Positions 21,661-34,029 of a stretch of DNA of 64,000 bases are shown one piece after another. The stretch is from Lytechinus variegatus. Lineage: Eukaryota; Echinodermata; Echinoidea; Temnopleuroida; Toxopneustidae. A program made the position numbers and the translations under genes. Within the stretch, counting starts at the first letter, position 1. Every line of letters starts with the position of its first letter. The notes under the pieces were generated by a model, which was not told the DNA's origin, did not search any database, and saw only the letters and a list, made by a program, of their open reading frames with translations. The stretch lies in NCBI RefSeq assembly GCF_018143015.1, contig NC_054758.1, positions 9,098,501 to 9,162,500 of the forward strand. The letters are read 5' to 3'.

Positions 21661-24600
21661 GTAAGTGAATGGAATGAGTCTCGTTCCTTCTTTGTTCTGG
21701 AATTTGTTAACTTATTTATTGATTTATTAATTGATTTATTCATGCATTCTTGCATTCCTTTGTTCATTCATCGTCTTTCTTTTTGTTTCATTTTATATAC
21801 CTAATTTGGGGTTATTTTATGTAGATTTATCTTTTGATGCGGGGGTCCCCCTCTAGATGAGGAGTTGTTGATGTTCATTCACTAGTTGGGAATTACTGTA
21901 TATGAGGGATTTCGACATAGATTTTGGGGTGTTTGTTTTTATTTGTAGTTTGTTTGAATTATAAGGCATAATCCACATCCCACACCAATATGCACAGCAA
22001 AGATATAAAAAAAAGTTAAAAATATATTTCTTTAAATGCTACGAAATAGTAAAGAATAAATGCTTAGGGGCGCACCATTGCCCAAAAGGGCTAGACAATG
22101 TCTGACCCCTTTGGACAGCCCCCTTCCCCCCTTCTTGACCAACCATTCACTGTAATCGAGTATGTTAGTGTACATTATTAGTTGATTACACCGTTCTTTC
22201 CTCCATTAAGTTTATACTCTCGAGACTGTAAAATAATGTTTAAAAAGATTGACCATATTGGGTAAAACGAGAGCCTAAATCTACGCTGCATTTGGTATTT
22301 CTTAAGCCGAACTAACATTCATGTTACCCAATGTTTTGTGAAGCATTTTTATGCCGCATGCTATCTCTTTATCTTGCCAGGACGTATTATCATCATTCAC
22401 ACCCTTCATTATCGCGCTTAGCAGTGATATTAAATAACCAACATAGAATAGAAGAAAAAACTTGAATTAAAATTTCCAATGCAAGGATATCACGTAACTG
22501 GCAGTATTGAATTCCGAAAATGTGAACATTTCCTCATTATGATAGTCATGTCAATTGATCCATGATGTTCGAATGCGTGGATAACAAGGAGCTCATCAGA
22601 GAATTCAGAAACTAAGTCTACGGTGTCGATTGCGTACTGATAATTAATGCGGTTAAATCTTTTTATTTTTAACAAAAATAATGAAACGAAAAGAAGTCTG
22701 GTTCTAGATTTCTTGATTTAACAGTGATAAGTAATGTCTAGTCTGTTTGGTATATTCTTCCGGGTTTTTTTTCAGATTTCGGGAGCATTTGGCCTGCACC
22801 CACCCACCCCCTCCCCCCCCCCACTGGTGTACAGATGGATGGGTGGGGCTTGGGGTATATAGACCCCCCAAAAAATAAATAAATAAAATAAAAATCTGAC
22901 AATGAAATAATGATTGTAATTAAAATCCTTATAATGAAATATTAATAATAATTATAATAATAATGAAAAAATAATCATGATAATAATGATAATACTGGTA
23001 ATGAAAATGATATCAATAATAACAAAAAAAAATTAAAAAGAAAATAAGATGAAAAATATAAAACAAAATATCACAACCAAGCAAGAAAGGGCGAAAATGA
23101 AAGAACGGTTGAAATACTATATTAACTTCAAAAGGTTAAGATCTCAAGCCTAAATTTTTTTTATCGCAGACTGATAGATGCAACTGGTTTATATGAGTAC
23201 GTTATGGTAAAGATATCAAATTAATTTTGCAAAAGACAACTTCTAAAAATTGACTGATGGTGAGATTTATTAATAATTTCCAAAAGCTTAGATATGTATT
23301 AATATATAAAAGGGATTTTCGTTAATATAGGTACGGACTCAAATTTCGATTCGATATTATAACAGAACTATTTTTCTACGAGATTCGTTATAAATGAATA
23401 AGTAGATGAACAATTGTAAAAAGATGCATATTTATGAAAAATAGATAAATAAATAAATAAATATATGAAGAGGTTCATGAATAAATGAATGAAATCGATT
23501 GAACAATTGTTTAATATATACATATCAAAATGAATAAAAAGAAATTTGTGATCATTCGAGAATATTATTTGGATTTTGTTAACAATGTTACTGCAGTAGT
23601 GATCGACTGACGTTATTTCCGTTTGTATCGTCATGTTTTCGACTTAGTAGTTTCATTCGAGTAACATAATTCTTCCAGGCGAGCACATAATATTAACTGA
23701 ACTAAGTTTATTACTATGATTTAGCACGTAATGAGACAAATTTCGACTTGGAAAAGGTCTGCCTCCATATTGATTTCACGTCTCGAAAGGCGGGACGGAA
23801 ATTGGGCTCTTTCGAAGTTTGATAAAGGAAGCTCTGTCATTATAGTGATGACAGCAAACTTGGCATTTTGCCTTTTAAAACTCTAGAAGGAACATTAGCT
23901 CCTTGGCTTGTGTTGAAAACCAGGGATTCTCTGATCAAAGATCATATCATGCTGCTCATATTCCCCGTATTTCTTTGACTTTTTATTTCAATTATTATTT
24001 TTATATTATATTTTGGTTTTGTTTCACTGGTTACTTTCGTTTAGCGTTATTTTTTTTAATCGTGTGCCTCTGTTCCTAATCTTTTTTTAAATAAATATCG
24101 TAATACGCCTCTTCTGCTCGTCATGTTATTATTATCATCGTATCATGGTAACCAGTATATGTCATTACTTTTTAAACAACGATAAGTTTAATATTATACA
24201 CCCCACCCCCTCTTTCTCTTCTGTTTCTTGTCATTTTTCCATGCTCTTCTTGTCCTCTTTCTTAAGCTTCTACTTCATCTTCTTTTTCCTCCTCCTCTTC
24301 TAATTCTTCTCCGTTGTTTTGTCTTCTTATTTTCCTCTGCTCCTTCTTCTTCTTCCTTTTTTCCTTCTCTTTTTCTTCTCTTCTTCTCCTTCTTCTTCCT
24401 CTTCTTCTTCTTCTTCCTCTTCTTCATCTTCTTCTTCTTCTCCTTCGTCTTATTCTTCGTCTCCTTTTCATTTGTCTTCTTCTCCTTCTTTTCACATTTT
24501 ATCTCTTCTTTGTCAGTAGATCACAGTACACAGTATCATCCCCCACTTTCCCGCTCAATGTTATTACATTCTGGCAAGTAAACGTCACGTATCAAACAAC

Positions 24601-27600
24601 TAAATTCCATAATAACTTGCTAATGGGTCTAATAGGTATAACGCAGTTAAGTGGTGGATGGACAGATGCCAACTGAAAAAGAAATTATGCATATCCTCTT
24701 TAATAATTTCGCAACAGATAGCAATTCTTAAAGATAATGTTACATTAAAGGAAAATATCTAAACAAAAAGCGAAAAAGTAAAATTTAACATTTATTATTT
24801 ATTATAACGATGATAACTCATTCTTGTAAAGATCATATTAAAAATAGAAAGCCTAAACATCATACCTAGGGAAATAAAAAAAAACGTCAACAAATGTATA
24901 CAATCATCATGTGATTTTACTAATGTAACTAAATATGTTGTGAGAGATTCTTATAAGAGATAGAATATTACCTAAAAATCTTATCAATAATACATTTTTG
25001 GGTCTCTCAAATATCCAGATCATCGCATAAGGTCGATCAAGAACATACCCCCCCCCCCGTTTTCTTTTTTAAATTTTAATTGAAAAGAAGACGCTGCATA
25101 ATGACATTTTAACAGACTGACGTTCGATTGGGGTTGTGGGGTGCCGCCCCCGGCTCCCAACCTTTCACAAGTTGTATATATACTTGTTTGATTATTGTTT
25201 TGCATTTTTCAACATCATAACTTCCTTTAATATCTGACCGATTCGACTTTTTACGGGATAAATTTGTCCTAATAATCGATTGATTATTTTTGCTAGAAAT
25301 GTCGATCGTTTTGCTTTCCCGCATTTTTTTCAACGCTCTCAATTTCAGCCTCATTACGACACTGTTCTTTGTTGTTTTTTTACCAAATTTCAGTTGAAAA
25401 TATTTTCTATTGCACTTCGAAATTTACAAATATAAACATAAATTGATAACAAACTTAGGTCTAGCTTTAAATAGTATTTTTTGCGGCAGCAACAAAAATT
25501 CAAATTTCTGGTTAGGATATGACAGGAAGTTCATCCACATCGTGGTTAGCATTCAAAGGAACCTAATAACCTATTGTCATATTGGTAAATACATGAAAAG
25601 AATAAACATAAAATATACGAAATTTGAAGTTCTGACTTAAGAATACCTGCAAGTAAAAATTCGGAGTTTGAAAAACAGGAAATATGACTCCACATACCCG
25701 AACTGTTAGCGGTACTGCTACCATGGCAACGAAAGGAGAGCGACCAGCAACTTGGACGCCTCGAGCTCTTATACGTGCATTTTCATCCGCTTCATGTGTC
25801 TGCGGAAAGTTATAGGGGCGTGGCTAGCCACTTTCTCCTATAATACAGAAACGATTCTCATGGGGCAACGATGACTAACATGCTTTGATCCGAACATGGA
25901 CCTATAGGTCCATGATCCGAATAAGCGCAATATAATAATGTAAACACAGTTGAACCTTGGGGGAAATTCGAGACTATTCTATTCGATCTTCATCATTTTA
26001 GCCGAGAGATGTCCCTTATTGCGTCGGTTTTCTTTCGAACTTCGTAACATATGTATACCTGCGACGTTTTAACATTACATAATGATAATGATAAAATATG
26101 CATATTATTATCATTTTCAATGTCCTTGCTTAATGATTATCCCCATTTTTATGAATATTCATTTTGGGTTTTATCGTCTCTATATGAATGTACGTTTACA
26201 CTTATGTTCCTACTCCCTCTACTAACGCCATCATTGGTATAGTCTTCCGATATCGGATCTCTGTTAATTATTTTTTATTATTAATTTCATTTTCGTCTAG
26301 CCAGGAACTTCACTGATTTTTTTTCTTTTTTTTTTCGTATTTACAGCTGGAGGAAAAGCGCAGACTAAACTAAATGGTGTGAACGAAGGAAAATTTGACG
26401 GACCGGTTCCGACAATGGCAGTAACAAGTAAGCAGCGTTCTTATCAGCCATTATTTTTTTATCTTTGCAGTTTTTATTCGTCATAAAAATAATCAAAGTA
26501 TACAAAACATATCGTTGCACTACAGTCAAAAAGAACATCGTATAAGTACATACAACATAATCTTAATTTACAAGAAAATGATTCCCTAGCGCTGCCGACA
26601 GGACGATCCATTAACCGAAGAAGAAAGAGGGTACGGTAATACCCAAAGGTCTAGTGTCGTCCTGGCGGCATCGACGGGTATAGCGCAACCAAAAAAATAT
26701 GAGATTTTCATGTATTAACATGAACGAAAGTATGACATAAAAAACACCACTACAACATAAACAGAAGATAAAACAATCAGCCACCAGCTGATTATGCATT
26801 ATGCATGAGGTCATATCTTATAACGCCCTCACTCAGAGGACATATATATAGGAATACGCGTAAACGGAGTTGTCAGAGACGTGCCAGCTGCAGATCACCA
26901 ACACATGCAAGGCAATGGCATCAGCCTCTAAGATGGCGGCGTAATGAAGCCAATGCATAGAGTCAATAGCAGAACTTTTAGTTCCATGTAATTTTGAATG
27001 CTATTATTAGGCAGTATTAACAAAATGATTATTACTCTTCTATCAATCATGAGTCATTGTGAAATATAGAAAATATCATAAAAAGAAATAGCTAGATTGA
27101 TAATTCTTCCAATTTTCCTTTTTCTTTCAGCAACACCTGTCACAACGCCACCAGTGGGGACAGCAGCCGTCGGAGAAATATTTTCATTTGATAGTAAGAA
27201 TTCCTTTTGTTTCTTTTCCGATAACATTCAAAGTTCTCCTTTTTCGTTTTGACAGACAAGTCAGAAGTGAAGTACATGTTTTTATTCTCCCTCTCCCTCT
27301 CTCCCTTTCTCCTTCTCTCTGTCTGTCAGGCCTACACTGTAAAAACTCCGGTGTTGACTTAACACCAGCCTGGAATCTATATTATGTCCGTCCACACCAG
27401 AGAGGTGTGAAACAACACCAGTTTGGTTTTGGTCTAACACCAGGTGTTTATAAAACCAATTAGTATATAAACCTACTAAGATGCTTACTGTTGCTTTTTC
27501 ATTTCATCAATTGCGTAAAAACGGTAATATAATTTTTTGTTGTTTTTTATGTAAAATTGCTTTTGGTAGTTGTTTATTTTTGTCATTTTTCATATCCCTC

Positions 27601-27874
27601 ATCGAGACTATTTCATCAATTTACATTTATCTGTTCTTGAATAACAGAAGACGCATCTCCTGCCACGATATTCGGTCACGTGCTTATTCCTTGCGTCCTA
27701 TTCGCCGTGCTTGCTGTGACGTTGTACGGAGGTCTCCGCGGCACGCAATATCTCTTCAGTGGAATTAAACAAAAAGTCCAAGAGCGGCGCCACCGACCGT
27801 CCTACAAAGACATGAGAGGGACCATCGATGATGACCACGCTGTTGTCATGGAAACAGAAGGAGTGGTTGTCTGA
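21585..27874 (+). CDS. Unrecognised small type I membrane protein (148 aa), 4 exons
   Basis: Coding exons are 21585-21660, 26347-26427, 27131-27193 and 27648-27874. All three introns are phase 1, all GT-AG, and the frame stays open throughout. Residues 1-25 are a signal peptide (MANLIVKSINIGIVFVGIFA then VCSSA). Residues 26-80 are a short ectodomain with a Thr/Pro-rich patch (VTTTPVTTPPVGTAA) that could carry O-glycans; it has no Cys and no N-glycosylation sequon. Residues about 81-103 (IFGHVLIPCVLFAVLAVTLY and on) form one membrane segment, followed by a basic stop-transfer (KQKVQERRHR). The 45-residue cytoplasmic tail ends EGVVV, which fits a class II PDZ ligand by pattern only. I do not recognise the family. 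The consistent exon phases make a real gene likely, but transcription is unproven. Confidence 0.75.
21661..26346 (+). other. Intron 1 of the membrane-protein gene (4.7 kb)
   Basis: AT-rich and without an additional recognisable exon. It contains a C-rich run near 22796-22825, (AATA)n-like tracts near 22870-23040, an AAATAAATAAAT tract near 23445-23462, and a long pyrimidine (TTC/CTT) tract at 24205-24510. Confidence 0.55.
24205..24510. repeat. Polypyrimidine (CTT)n tract
   Basis: About 300 bp almost entirely C and T, mostly TTC units. All three forward frames are open as Phe/Leu/Ser low-complexity translations, which are not genes. It lies deep in intron 1 of the membrane-protein gene and could form triplex (H-DNA) structure. 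Confidence 0.92.
26347..26427 (+). CDS. Membrane-protein gene, exon 2
   Basis: Acceptor TTTTTTTCGTATTTACAG and donor ACAA|GTAAGC. Adds 26 complete codons of ectodomain (GGKAQTKLNGVNEGKFDG and on). Phase 1 at both ends, so it could be skipped in frame. Confidence 0.7.
26428..27130 (+). other. Intron 2 of the membrane-protein gene
   Basis: Contains a short imperfect inverted repeat at 26592-26672 (GCTGCCGACAGGACGA facing TCGTCCTGGCGGCA). Nothing else recognised. Confidence 0.5.
27131..27193 (+). CDS. Membrane-protein gene, exon 3 (Thr/Pro-rich)
   Basis: Acceptor CCTTTTTCTTTCAG and donor GATA|GTAAGA. Encodes TPVTTPPVGTAAVGEIFSFD. Phase 1 at both ends. Confidence 0.7.
27335..27455. mobile_element. 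Half MITE, CACCGGTGTT family, copy 2
   Basis: TA followed by CACTGTAAAAACTCCGGTG, then GTGTTGACTTAACACC and CACACCAGAGAGGTGTG. These match the left half of the copies at 14673 and 47096, but the right terminus is missing. It lies in intron 3 of the membrane-protein gene, just after a CT-rich tract. Confidence 0.65.
27648..27874 (+). CDS. Membrane-protein gene, terminal exon 4 (membrane segment and tail)
   Basis: Acceptor TTGAATAACAG, then 74 codons to TGA. Encodes the single membrane span and the complete cytoplasmic tail (SYKDMRGTIDDDHAVVMETE then GVVV). Confidence 0.78.
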
Positions 27875-29401
27875 TGTCCTTGCTCGATGATAAGATGACA
27901 ACGATCATGATGACGACAATGACGATGGAAAAGACAACAATGCTAAGAAGAAGTGAAGTATACTGATGGCATTGACTGACGGCCAATTGTAATTCAGAAG
28001 GTCATTTTCTAGACAGAGTTGGCTTGGAAAAGGAGACATTCCTAATCTTTCTCGATAAGCTTATGTTTCTCTTAATCTAACCATTTGGCATTGTTGGTAA
28101 CCATGAATCAATGATTAACAGAAACATCTGATAGTTGTTGATCTCCCTCATAGGACCTTGTTTTCCTATCTCTCTTTCTTGTTCTCCGTCTTTTTTTTAC
28201 TTCTCACTCTTCTTTTCTCCTACTCTTTAGTCCTTCTCCTACTTGCTTTTCTTCTTTTTTTCTTCTTCTTCATCATCATCTTCTTCTACTACTTCTCCTT
28301 CTTATTCTTAATCTGTTGCTTCACCCCCTCCTCCTCCTCCTTTTTCTTCTTCTTTTTCCTCTCCCTCATTCTTTCTCTCTGTTTCCCATACAAACATGAT
28401 CAGTTAGCAGCTACCCTGGCCAGGTCACGTGACCTCAATCTGTCGCCCTCACGTTGATAAGATTTTTGGCTTCCGAACTTGGCGCGAAGTCAGCCCCTTA
28501 ATCATGGATCGGTGTGATTTTAAAGAAATGTTTCAAAGTTGAGACAGATAGAAAGATCTAGTTGTTGAACATTTTGAATACAATTTGAAGGTGTTGATTT
28601 TCCTTAGGGCATTTTCACCTTTTCAAAAGTCAATCTTGAACCATCATTGTAATGATGAGAATCATTGGACTTTCACACGGAAAGTTCGTACCGTACTCTG
28701 AGTGAAACTGAACTGCAATTCACCTCCGGAGTAGAATTTGAATTCATGATTGTGATTATTAGCCTTCGTGATTCTAGTTTGGTTTCACACGTGCTAAAAA
28801 AATTATTCATTAGCCTTAAATTTCACTGGAATCATCATTCAAATTGCGATTTTGTTTTTTACCGTGTGAAATGGCTCTTAGATAGCTTCATTTGCTTTAC
28901 TTGTAATGTTTTTTTTTTCTTTTTATTATGTCTCTTAACTCCCCTCTGTGGCATTTTGAATAATTAGACGTAGATATTATAGATAGCAATAAATTTTACT
29001 TTACGTAATTGTTACAATTATCTGTTACGTATCTAATATTGTTATAGTTCATGAGAAATATGCACTTCCCCAAAGATTAGTTTTGATTTCTGCAAAATAT
29101 TTTAATGACAGTAGCTGCACTTATGCAGGTCCTGTCAAATTTTCGAGGTCAATTTTTTTTCATTTTGTAGTAATTATTTGCTCCTTTGACAAAGTATTAG
29201 TAGTTCTGCTTTACATAATATGTTTATGGTTGCCATAAATGTCTACATTTAAAAGATAGGCCTACAGATTTGACCCACGCTAAAATGATATCCAATATTT
29301 CAAGTACCAAAAACGTTGGAAATTAAAATTATTGGCTAGGATATTCTTAGAAGAATTGAGCCGTTAACAGATATCCTGACGTTTGTACCTCTGTTCAACC
29401 T
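27875..29401 (+). other. 3' flank and probable 3' UTR of the membrane-protein gene
   Basis: No further coding exon. Candidate polyadenylation signals AATAAA lie at 28987-28992 and 29699-29704. A pyrimidine-rich tract (TTC/CTT) at 28150-28385 produces low-complexity open frames only. Confidence 0.4.
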
Positions 29402-29517
29402 AGGTCCGGTTTCATAAATGATTTTATTAATAACAAATGCATTGTTTGATTGAGTGATTTCAGTATTGTCATTACAATTTTTTTATTACAACACATTTTA
29501 TGAAACGTTCCCGAGAA
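29402..29517. mobile_element. MITE, TTTCATGAAACGCTCCC family (short copy)
   Basis: GGTCCGGTTTCATAAATGA at the left faces TTTTATGAAACGTTCCCG at the right. Interior AT-rich. Confidence 0.5.
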
Positions 29518-29864
29518 CTTTCAGTAAATGTATTAGTAGGTATTGATTTACCAAGATTAAAACAGAGATAGTGTAAATATAACGTATATAATGCAATATC
29601 AGTTGTGCCAAAGTAACGTCTTACAGATACATCAACATGGAGTTTAATAGGATGTAGTTTAATGTGCATTGTAATTATATCTATGTATACAAAAGTGCAA
29701 TAAAAGGAAATACTTTTCAGAATTAACTTAACAACTTATCATTGTTAATGCTTCATTTTCTTTCTATTATGATATATGTATTCTTTGTTAAGCATATTCA
29801 GTATTTTTTCGGTCTCACACGGAAAAAACTTAAGACCCTAGACAAAAAATAAACAAAGGTTGAA

Positions 29865-30110
29865 GTATTGATTTGATTTGATTTGATTTGATTTTATTGA
29901 TTTCCGTTTCACAACATAAGAATGATAAATATAACATGATAAGATCGAAAATACTGCAAAACATAATAAATATATATAACATGATCTTAGACTTAAAGAA
30001 ACATGATTTAACAAATGAAAAAACCCCTAATATGACATTTGTATTTGAAAGTAAAACGGAGGGTCTTGCCTAAAAAAGCCAAGCTTGTACAAAAGGCAAG
30101 ACCCTAAATA
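29865..30110 (-). mobile_element. Possible LINE or SINE 3' tail, minus strand
   Basis: On the minus strand the sequence runs from a hairpin (GGGTCTTGCC pairing with GGCAAGACCC) through AT-rich DNA to GGAAATCAATAAAATCAAAT and four more ATCAA units. A polyadenylation-like AATAAA followed by a short tandem repeat is typical of CR1-like LINE ends. No coding part is present. Confidence 0.35.
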
Positions 30111-30254
30111 AACTTAGTTTCATTACACACAAAAAACACTGGGTCGTAATGATAAATTATGTAGAGCTTTTGTTTACAAATAAATACAAACAGCATTAAG
30201 GTGGAAGGGGGGTTAGGGGAAGAAGTATAGTTGCGTAAACTAATTTGTAATAGG

Positions 30255-30600
30255 GGCTATTTCCAATTCGTCTTATGCAAATTCGTCCAGTTACCAACGC
30301 GTCTACTATCATTAATTTTAGTCTACCATCAGTTCGTCCACTATCCACATGGTCTAATCGCCGATACATCCACACACAATTTCGTGTAATAAACAGTTGG
30401 TCCAATAGCCGTTTAGTCCATATACCATTTGGTCTGATTGGACTAAGTGCAAAATGAATGAAAATGACTTGGATATTAAACCAACTGGTTATGAAATGGT
30501 GATAAGACGAAGTGATGATTGGGTGAAATGGGTATTGGACCAAATGGTTGTTAGACGAAATGTTGATGGACGTAATGGCATTAGACTAAGTGAAAGTAGA
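30255..30600. repeat. Strand-switching degenerate 11-13-bp minisatellite
   Basis: The left half repeats words such as TTCGTCCAGTTACC, TTGGTCCAATAGCC and TTTAGTCCA. The right half carries the complementary words (TGGTTATGAAATGG, GGACCAAATGG, TTAGACGAAATG). The switch is near 30430-30440. The 115-codon open frame on the minus strand arises from the repeat. Confidence 0.7.
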
Positions 30601-30883
30601 CCATGACAACTGAATGTTCATTATATGGTAGCAAGTAACATTATGAACCTATACTAAAGAAAGAACGTTTTTATTGGGGGCATTGTCCACATTAGCTTGG
30701 AGTATAGAAAGGAAGTGGTGAAATGATGCACCCCTGTGTCACACTACTTTTTGATATTGCTGATCCCGTTGCTTCAGATACATGATATATAAAACTGTTT
30801 TGTATCCAAACAAATTGAAAAGTTACATTCTCAAATTTGCAGCAATGTTCCGGAGCAAAGTGCAATTTCATTGGTCTTTCCTT

Positions 30884-31734
30884 TTAAATCTAGTCCTTAC
30901 CTTGTTTTTTTTCCATTGTTCACCCCAGAAAATGTTGATTTGAATCAATAGAGAGAAATCAAACAAGTATAACGCTGAAACTTTCATCAAAATCGGATGT
31001 AAAATAAGAAAGTTATGACATTTCCAAATTTCACTTTTTTTTACAAATAATAATGTGCACAGCCCAGTGACATGTAAATGAGAAATTCGATGATGTCCTC
31101 CACTCACTATTTCTTTCTTCTTCTTTTTTATGTATTATAAGATATTTCAATTTTCACAGATTTGACAGTAAAGTCCAACTTGACTGAACCATAAAATTAT
31201 AAAACAATGGTGATTATACACGTTCAGGTAGGAAGAAAACTTGAATATATAAGGAAGGAAATTTGAATAATTCACATTTTATAATAATGTAATACAAAAG
31301 ACATATTGATTAGTTGACGTCATTAGCCTGCTCATTTGCATACCGACCACACTCTTAACACAAATCAGTCAAATTGACTAGACCAGTAGTCATTTGGGTG
31401 CAACTGATATGGCAGTCACTGATAGTCACATTTCTGACATACATTCTAGTCAGAAATAATTCTGTTCTAGTAAAATACGACTGGAAAATAGTCAAATATG
31501 ACTAGAATAACACTTGCACCCAGCTGACCCTATCAGCTAGTCATTTTTGACTGATTCAGAATTGTTTTTAGAGTGCAGGATATGGATATAACTCTTTTGA
31601 GAAATTAAGCGAAATTTTTAAAACGTAACTTTCTTATTTTACATCCGATTTTGATGAAATTTTCAATGTTATGTTTGTTGGATTTCTCTCCTTTCATTCA
31701 AATCAATTTTTTGTGGGGCTGACTTGTCTTTTAA
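30884..31734. mobile_element. Foldback MITE of the TTAAAGG clan, with a nested MITE
   Basis: TTAA at both ends. Inner arms share the strongly conserved block CATCAAAATCGGATGTAAAA on the left and its complement near 31640. The same block is in the element at 46149-46752. A second foldback is inserted at 31350-31575. Confidence 0.75.
31350..31575. mobile_element. Foldback MITE with CACTCTTAA ends, nested in another MITE
   Basis: CACTCTTAACACAAATCAGTC at the left (AATCAGTCAAATTGACTAG) faces TGACTGATTCAGAATTG and TTTTTAGAGTG at the right. Inner blocks TTGGGTGCAACTG and CACCCAGCTGACC also pair. Ends resemble the CACTCTAAA elements at 5569 and 10213. Confidence 0.78.
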
Positions 31735-31859
31735 ATGTATTAGCCAACTGCAAGGTCTCGAGCAATGTTGTTTTGGCATGTCAGATATCACGTTCTCTCA
31801 GGAAACGACGACGTCATCGAGGTAGTTAGCAGGAAGCTAGGAGGAGAGCAGGTGCCAAG

Positions 31860-32940
31860 AAATCAGTCAGGGGGTACGATAGAGAGTTGAACGAGGTGAA
31901 GGCGGTGAAACACGGTATAAGAGGAGAGGAGGAATGGGAGAGAAAGGGACAAGGAGAGGAAGAAAGAGAGATGGAGATGAAAGAAAGAAAGAAATGGAAG
32001 AGAAAGAGAGAGGGGGAAGAGGGGAGATATTATGAGAGATATAATAAGAGAAATAAGAGAGAAAGGGACAAGGAGAGGAAAGAGGGGGGAGAAGAGGGAA
32101 GATATTATGAGAGATATAATAAGAGGAATAAGAGAGAAAGAGACAAGGAGAGTAAGAGAGAGAGAGGGAGAGGAAAGAAAGACATGGAAGAGAAAGAGAG
32201 AGGGGGGAAGAGATATAATAAAAGGAATAAGAGAGGGAGAGACAATGAGAGGAAAGAGAGGGGGAGAAGAGGGAAGATATTATGAGAGATAAGAGAGAGT
32301 GGAGACAGAGACACCAAGAGAAAGATAACAGAAAGGGTGTCGAGAGAGAAACTTTCATGTTGCATGAGCAGGTCTGAGGGGATGAGTCAATTTGAGGTTA
32401 AAGTTAGAAGGGAAAAGGTTTGGAGTGCACTGGGGTCAAGAAATTAGTGAGGAGGGGGCATGGTAGAGTTAGTAGAGAAGAGGTGATGAAACACAGGAGG
32501 GAAGGGAGAAGGGGTATATAGAAGAAGAAATAGAGAAATTAGGGTGAAAGAGGAGAGAGAAGAGACAGAAGAAAGACAAAGGGGGAGAGGGGGAAGGGGG
32601 AGAGAAGGGATAAGAGGGGGAGGGGTGTCGAGAAAAGAAACTCAGGATGCATGTCCAGGTGGGGAGGAACCAATTTAGGGTTAAAGTTAGATGGGGGAAG
32701 TCCGGGAGAGCAGGTGCTAAGAAATTAGAGAGCTAGGGGCGTGGCAGAGAGTTGGAAGAGAAGAGGGGATGAAACATAGGATGAAAGGAAGAAGGGGTAG
32801 GAAAGATAAGAAAAGAGAGAGAGGAGAAGGAGTAAGAGGGGGAGAGAAATAAACAGATTGGGAGAAGCGGTGAGAGAAAGATAAAGGTGCAGAGGTAGAA
32901 AGAGAGTGAGAGAGGGGCGTAGAAAAGATTTTTATGATAC
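31860..32940. repeat. Purine-rich (GA)n tracts
   Basis: About 1 kb of GA/GGA-rich sequence with locally repeated units (GATATTATGAGAGATA appears three times between 32027 and 32290; the GTCAATTTGAGG/TAGGGTTAAAGTTAGA block recurs at about 250-bp intervals). Long Glu/Arg/Lys open frames and their Leu/Ser reverse translations are compositional artefacts. Confidence 0.85.
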
Positions 32941-33402
32941 AAGTTCGGGGGAGGGGTCAATTTGATGATGTTAGATAGGCAAAAAGTTTTGGACGCCGGA
33001 AAAATATAAGTTTTTAAGGTACATTTCTCGTCAGGATAACACGTATTTTAATTATGTACCATTTCATCGCACTTCTCCGAAACATGAAAAGCCGTGGTCG
33101 AGTATCGTGTGTATTGTGACGTCATTGCTTATGATTAAACATTTACCCTCCTAAAGTAACCTTAAATATATCCCGCTGAAGCCATTTTGACTCGTGTACA
33201 AAACGTATGGCAGGTCAAATGTCACTAAAACAGTACGCTCTCTTCGAGAGCTTGTGAATCCCCTAAAGCAATTTCACCTAAGCCACCATCATCTCCATCA
33301 TTACAAGTATCACCACCACAATTTGATATTCCTCTCCAATATTCGTTTGCTTTTCAACATCATCTCCACAACCATCACCACCCTCCTCCTTTTTCTTCTC
33401 AT

Positions 33403-33525
33403 GTGGACGTGTCGTGGTCTAGTGGTTCTTACTCTCGCCTTTCAGAGGGTCATATGTTCAAATTCCAGCCATGACGTGTTTTCCTTCAGCAAGAAGTTTA
33501 TCTTCTTAACATTTACCTGACTCAA
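33403..33525 (+). mobile_element. tRNA-derived SINE, family A, truncated copy
   Basis: GTGTCGTGGTCTAGTGGTTC (A box), ATGTTCAAATTCCAGCC (B box), then TTTTCCTTCAGCAAGAAG. Matches the 5' 120 bp of the copy at 59877; the rest is absent and replaced by a TCA-rich tract. Confidence 0.75.
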
Positions 33526-33539
33526 AAATTGACTTTACA

Positions 33540-33860
33540 AATCCAGATAGTGTTATGACCATCATCATAACCACCACCATCATCATCATTATGATAATCC
33601 TTGTAATTTTCATCAATGTCAGCATCATCATCATCACCATCCTCATTATGACCATTGTTATCATCATCCTCATCATAATCTACGCCGTTGCAAATACTAT
33701 CATGATTACAATCATCCTATTCATCATCATCATCACCAACATCATTATCACCATCATCATCATTATCATAATCAAATTATTCATAATCATCACTATTGCC
33801 AGCAACATAATGATAATTGTCAACATCTACAATGATCATCACCACTATCTCTGTTAAAAC
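33540..33860. repeat. (ATC/TCA)n trinucleotide tract
   Basis: Imperfect ATC/CAT repeats over about 320 bp. The open frame across it is an Ile/Thr low-complexity translation. Confidence 0.92.
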
Positions 33861-34029
33861 ATTAATAAACCAACAACAAACAAAAAACCATGTAGACAGT
33901 TTAAATCTTTATCTATCCCACATATATTACTCTAAATCTTCAAACATAAGAATAATAACAATAATCATCATCATCAGTATCATAATGCAAAGACGTTCAC
34001 AGTGTATAATAATGTACATTATTTCATGA

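Noticed and set aside
24228-24676. Three overlapping forward frames of 66-120 codons
   Set aside because: All are Phe/Leu/Ser translations of a polypyrimidine tract within an intron.
30196-30543. 115-codon frame on the minus strand
   Set aside because: Lies entirely in the degenerate strand-switching minisatellite.
31867-32365. Frames of 86-163 codons on both strands (Glu/Arg/Lys or Ser/Leu-rich)
   Set aside because: Simple GA-rich sequence; both strands open because of composition.
33555-33857. 100-codon Ile/Thr-rich frame, membrane-protein-like
   Set aside because: Translation of an ATC/TCA repeat; apparent hydrophobicity is an artefact.
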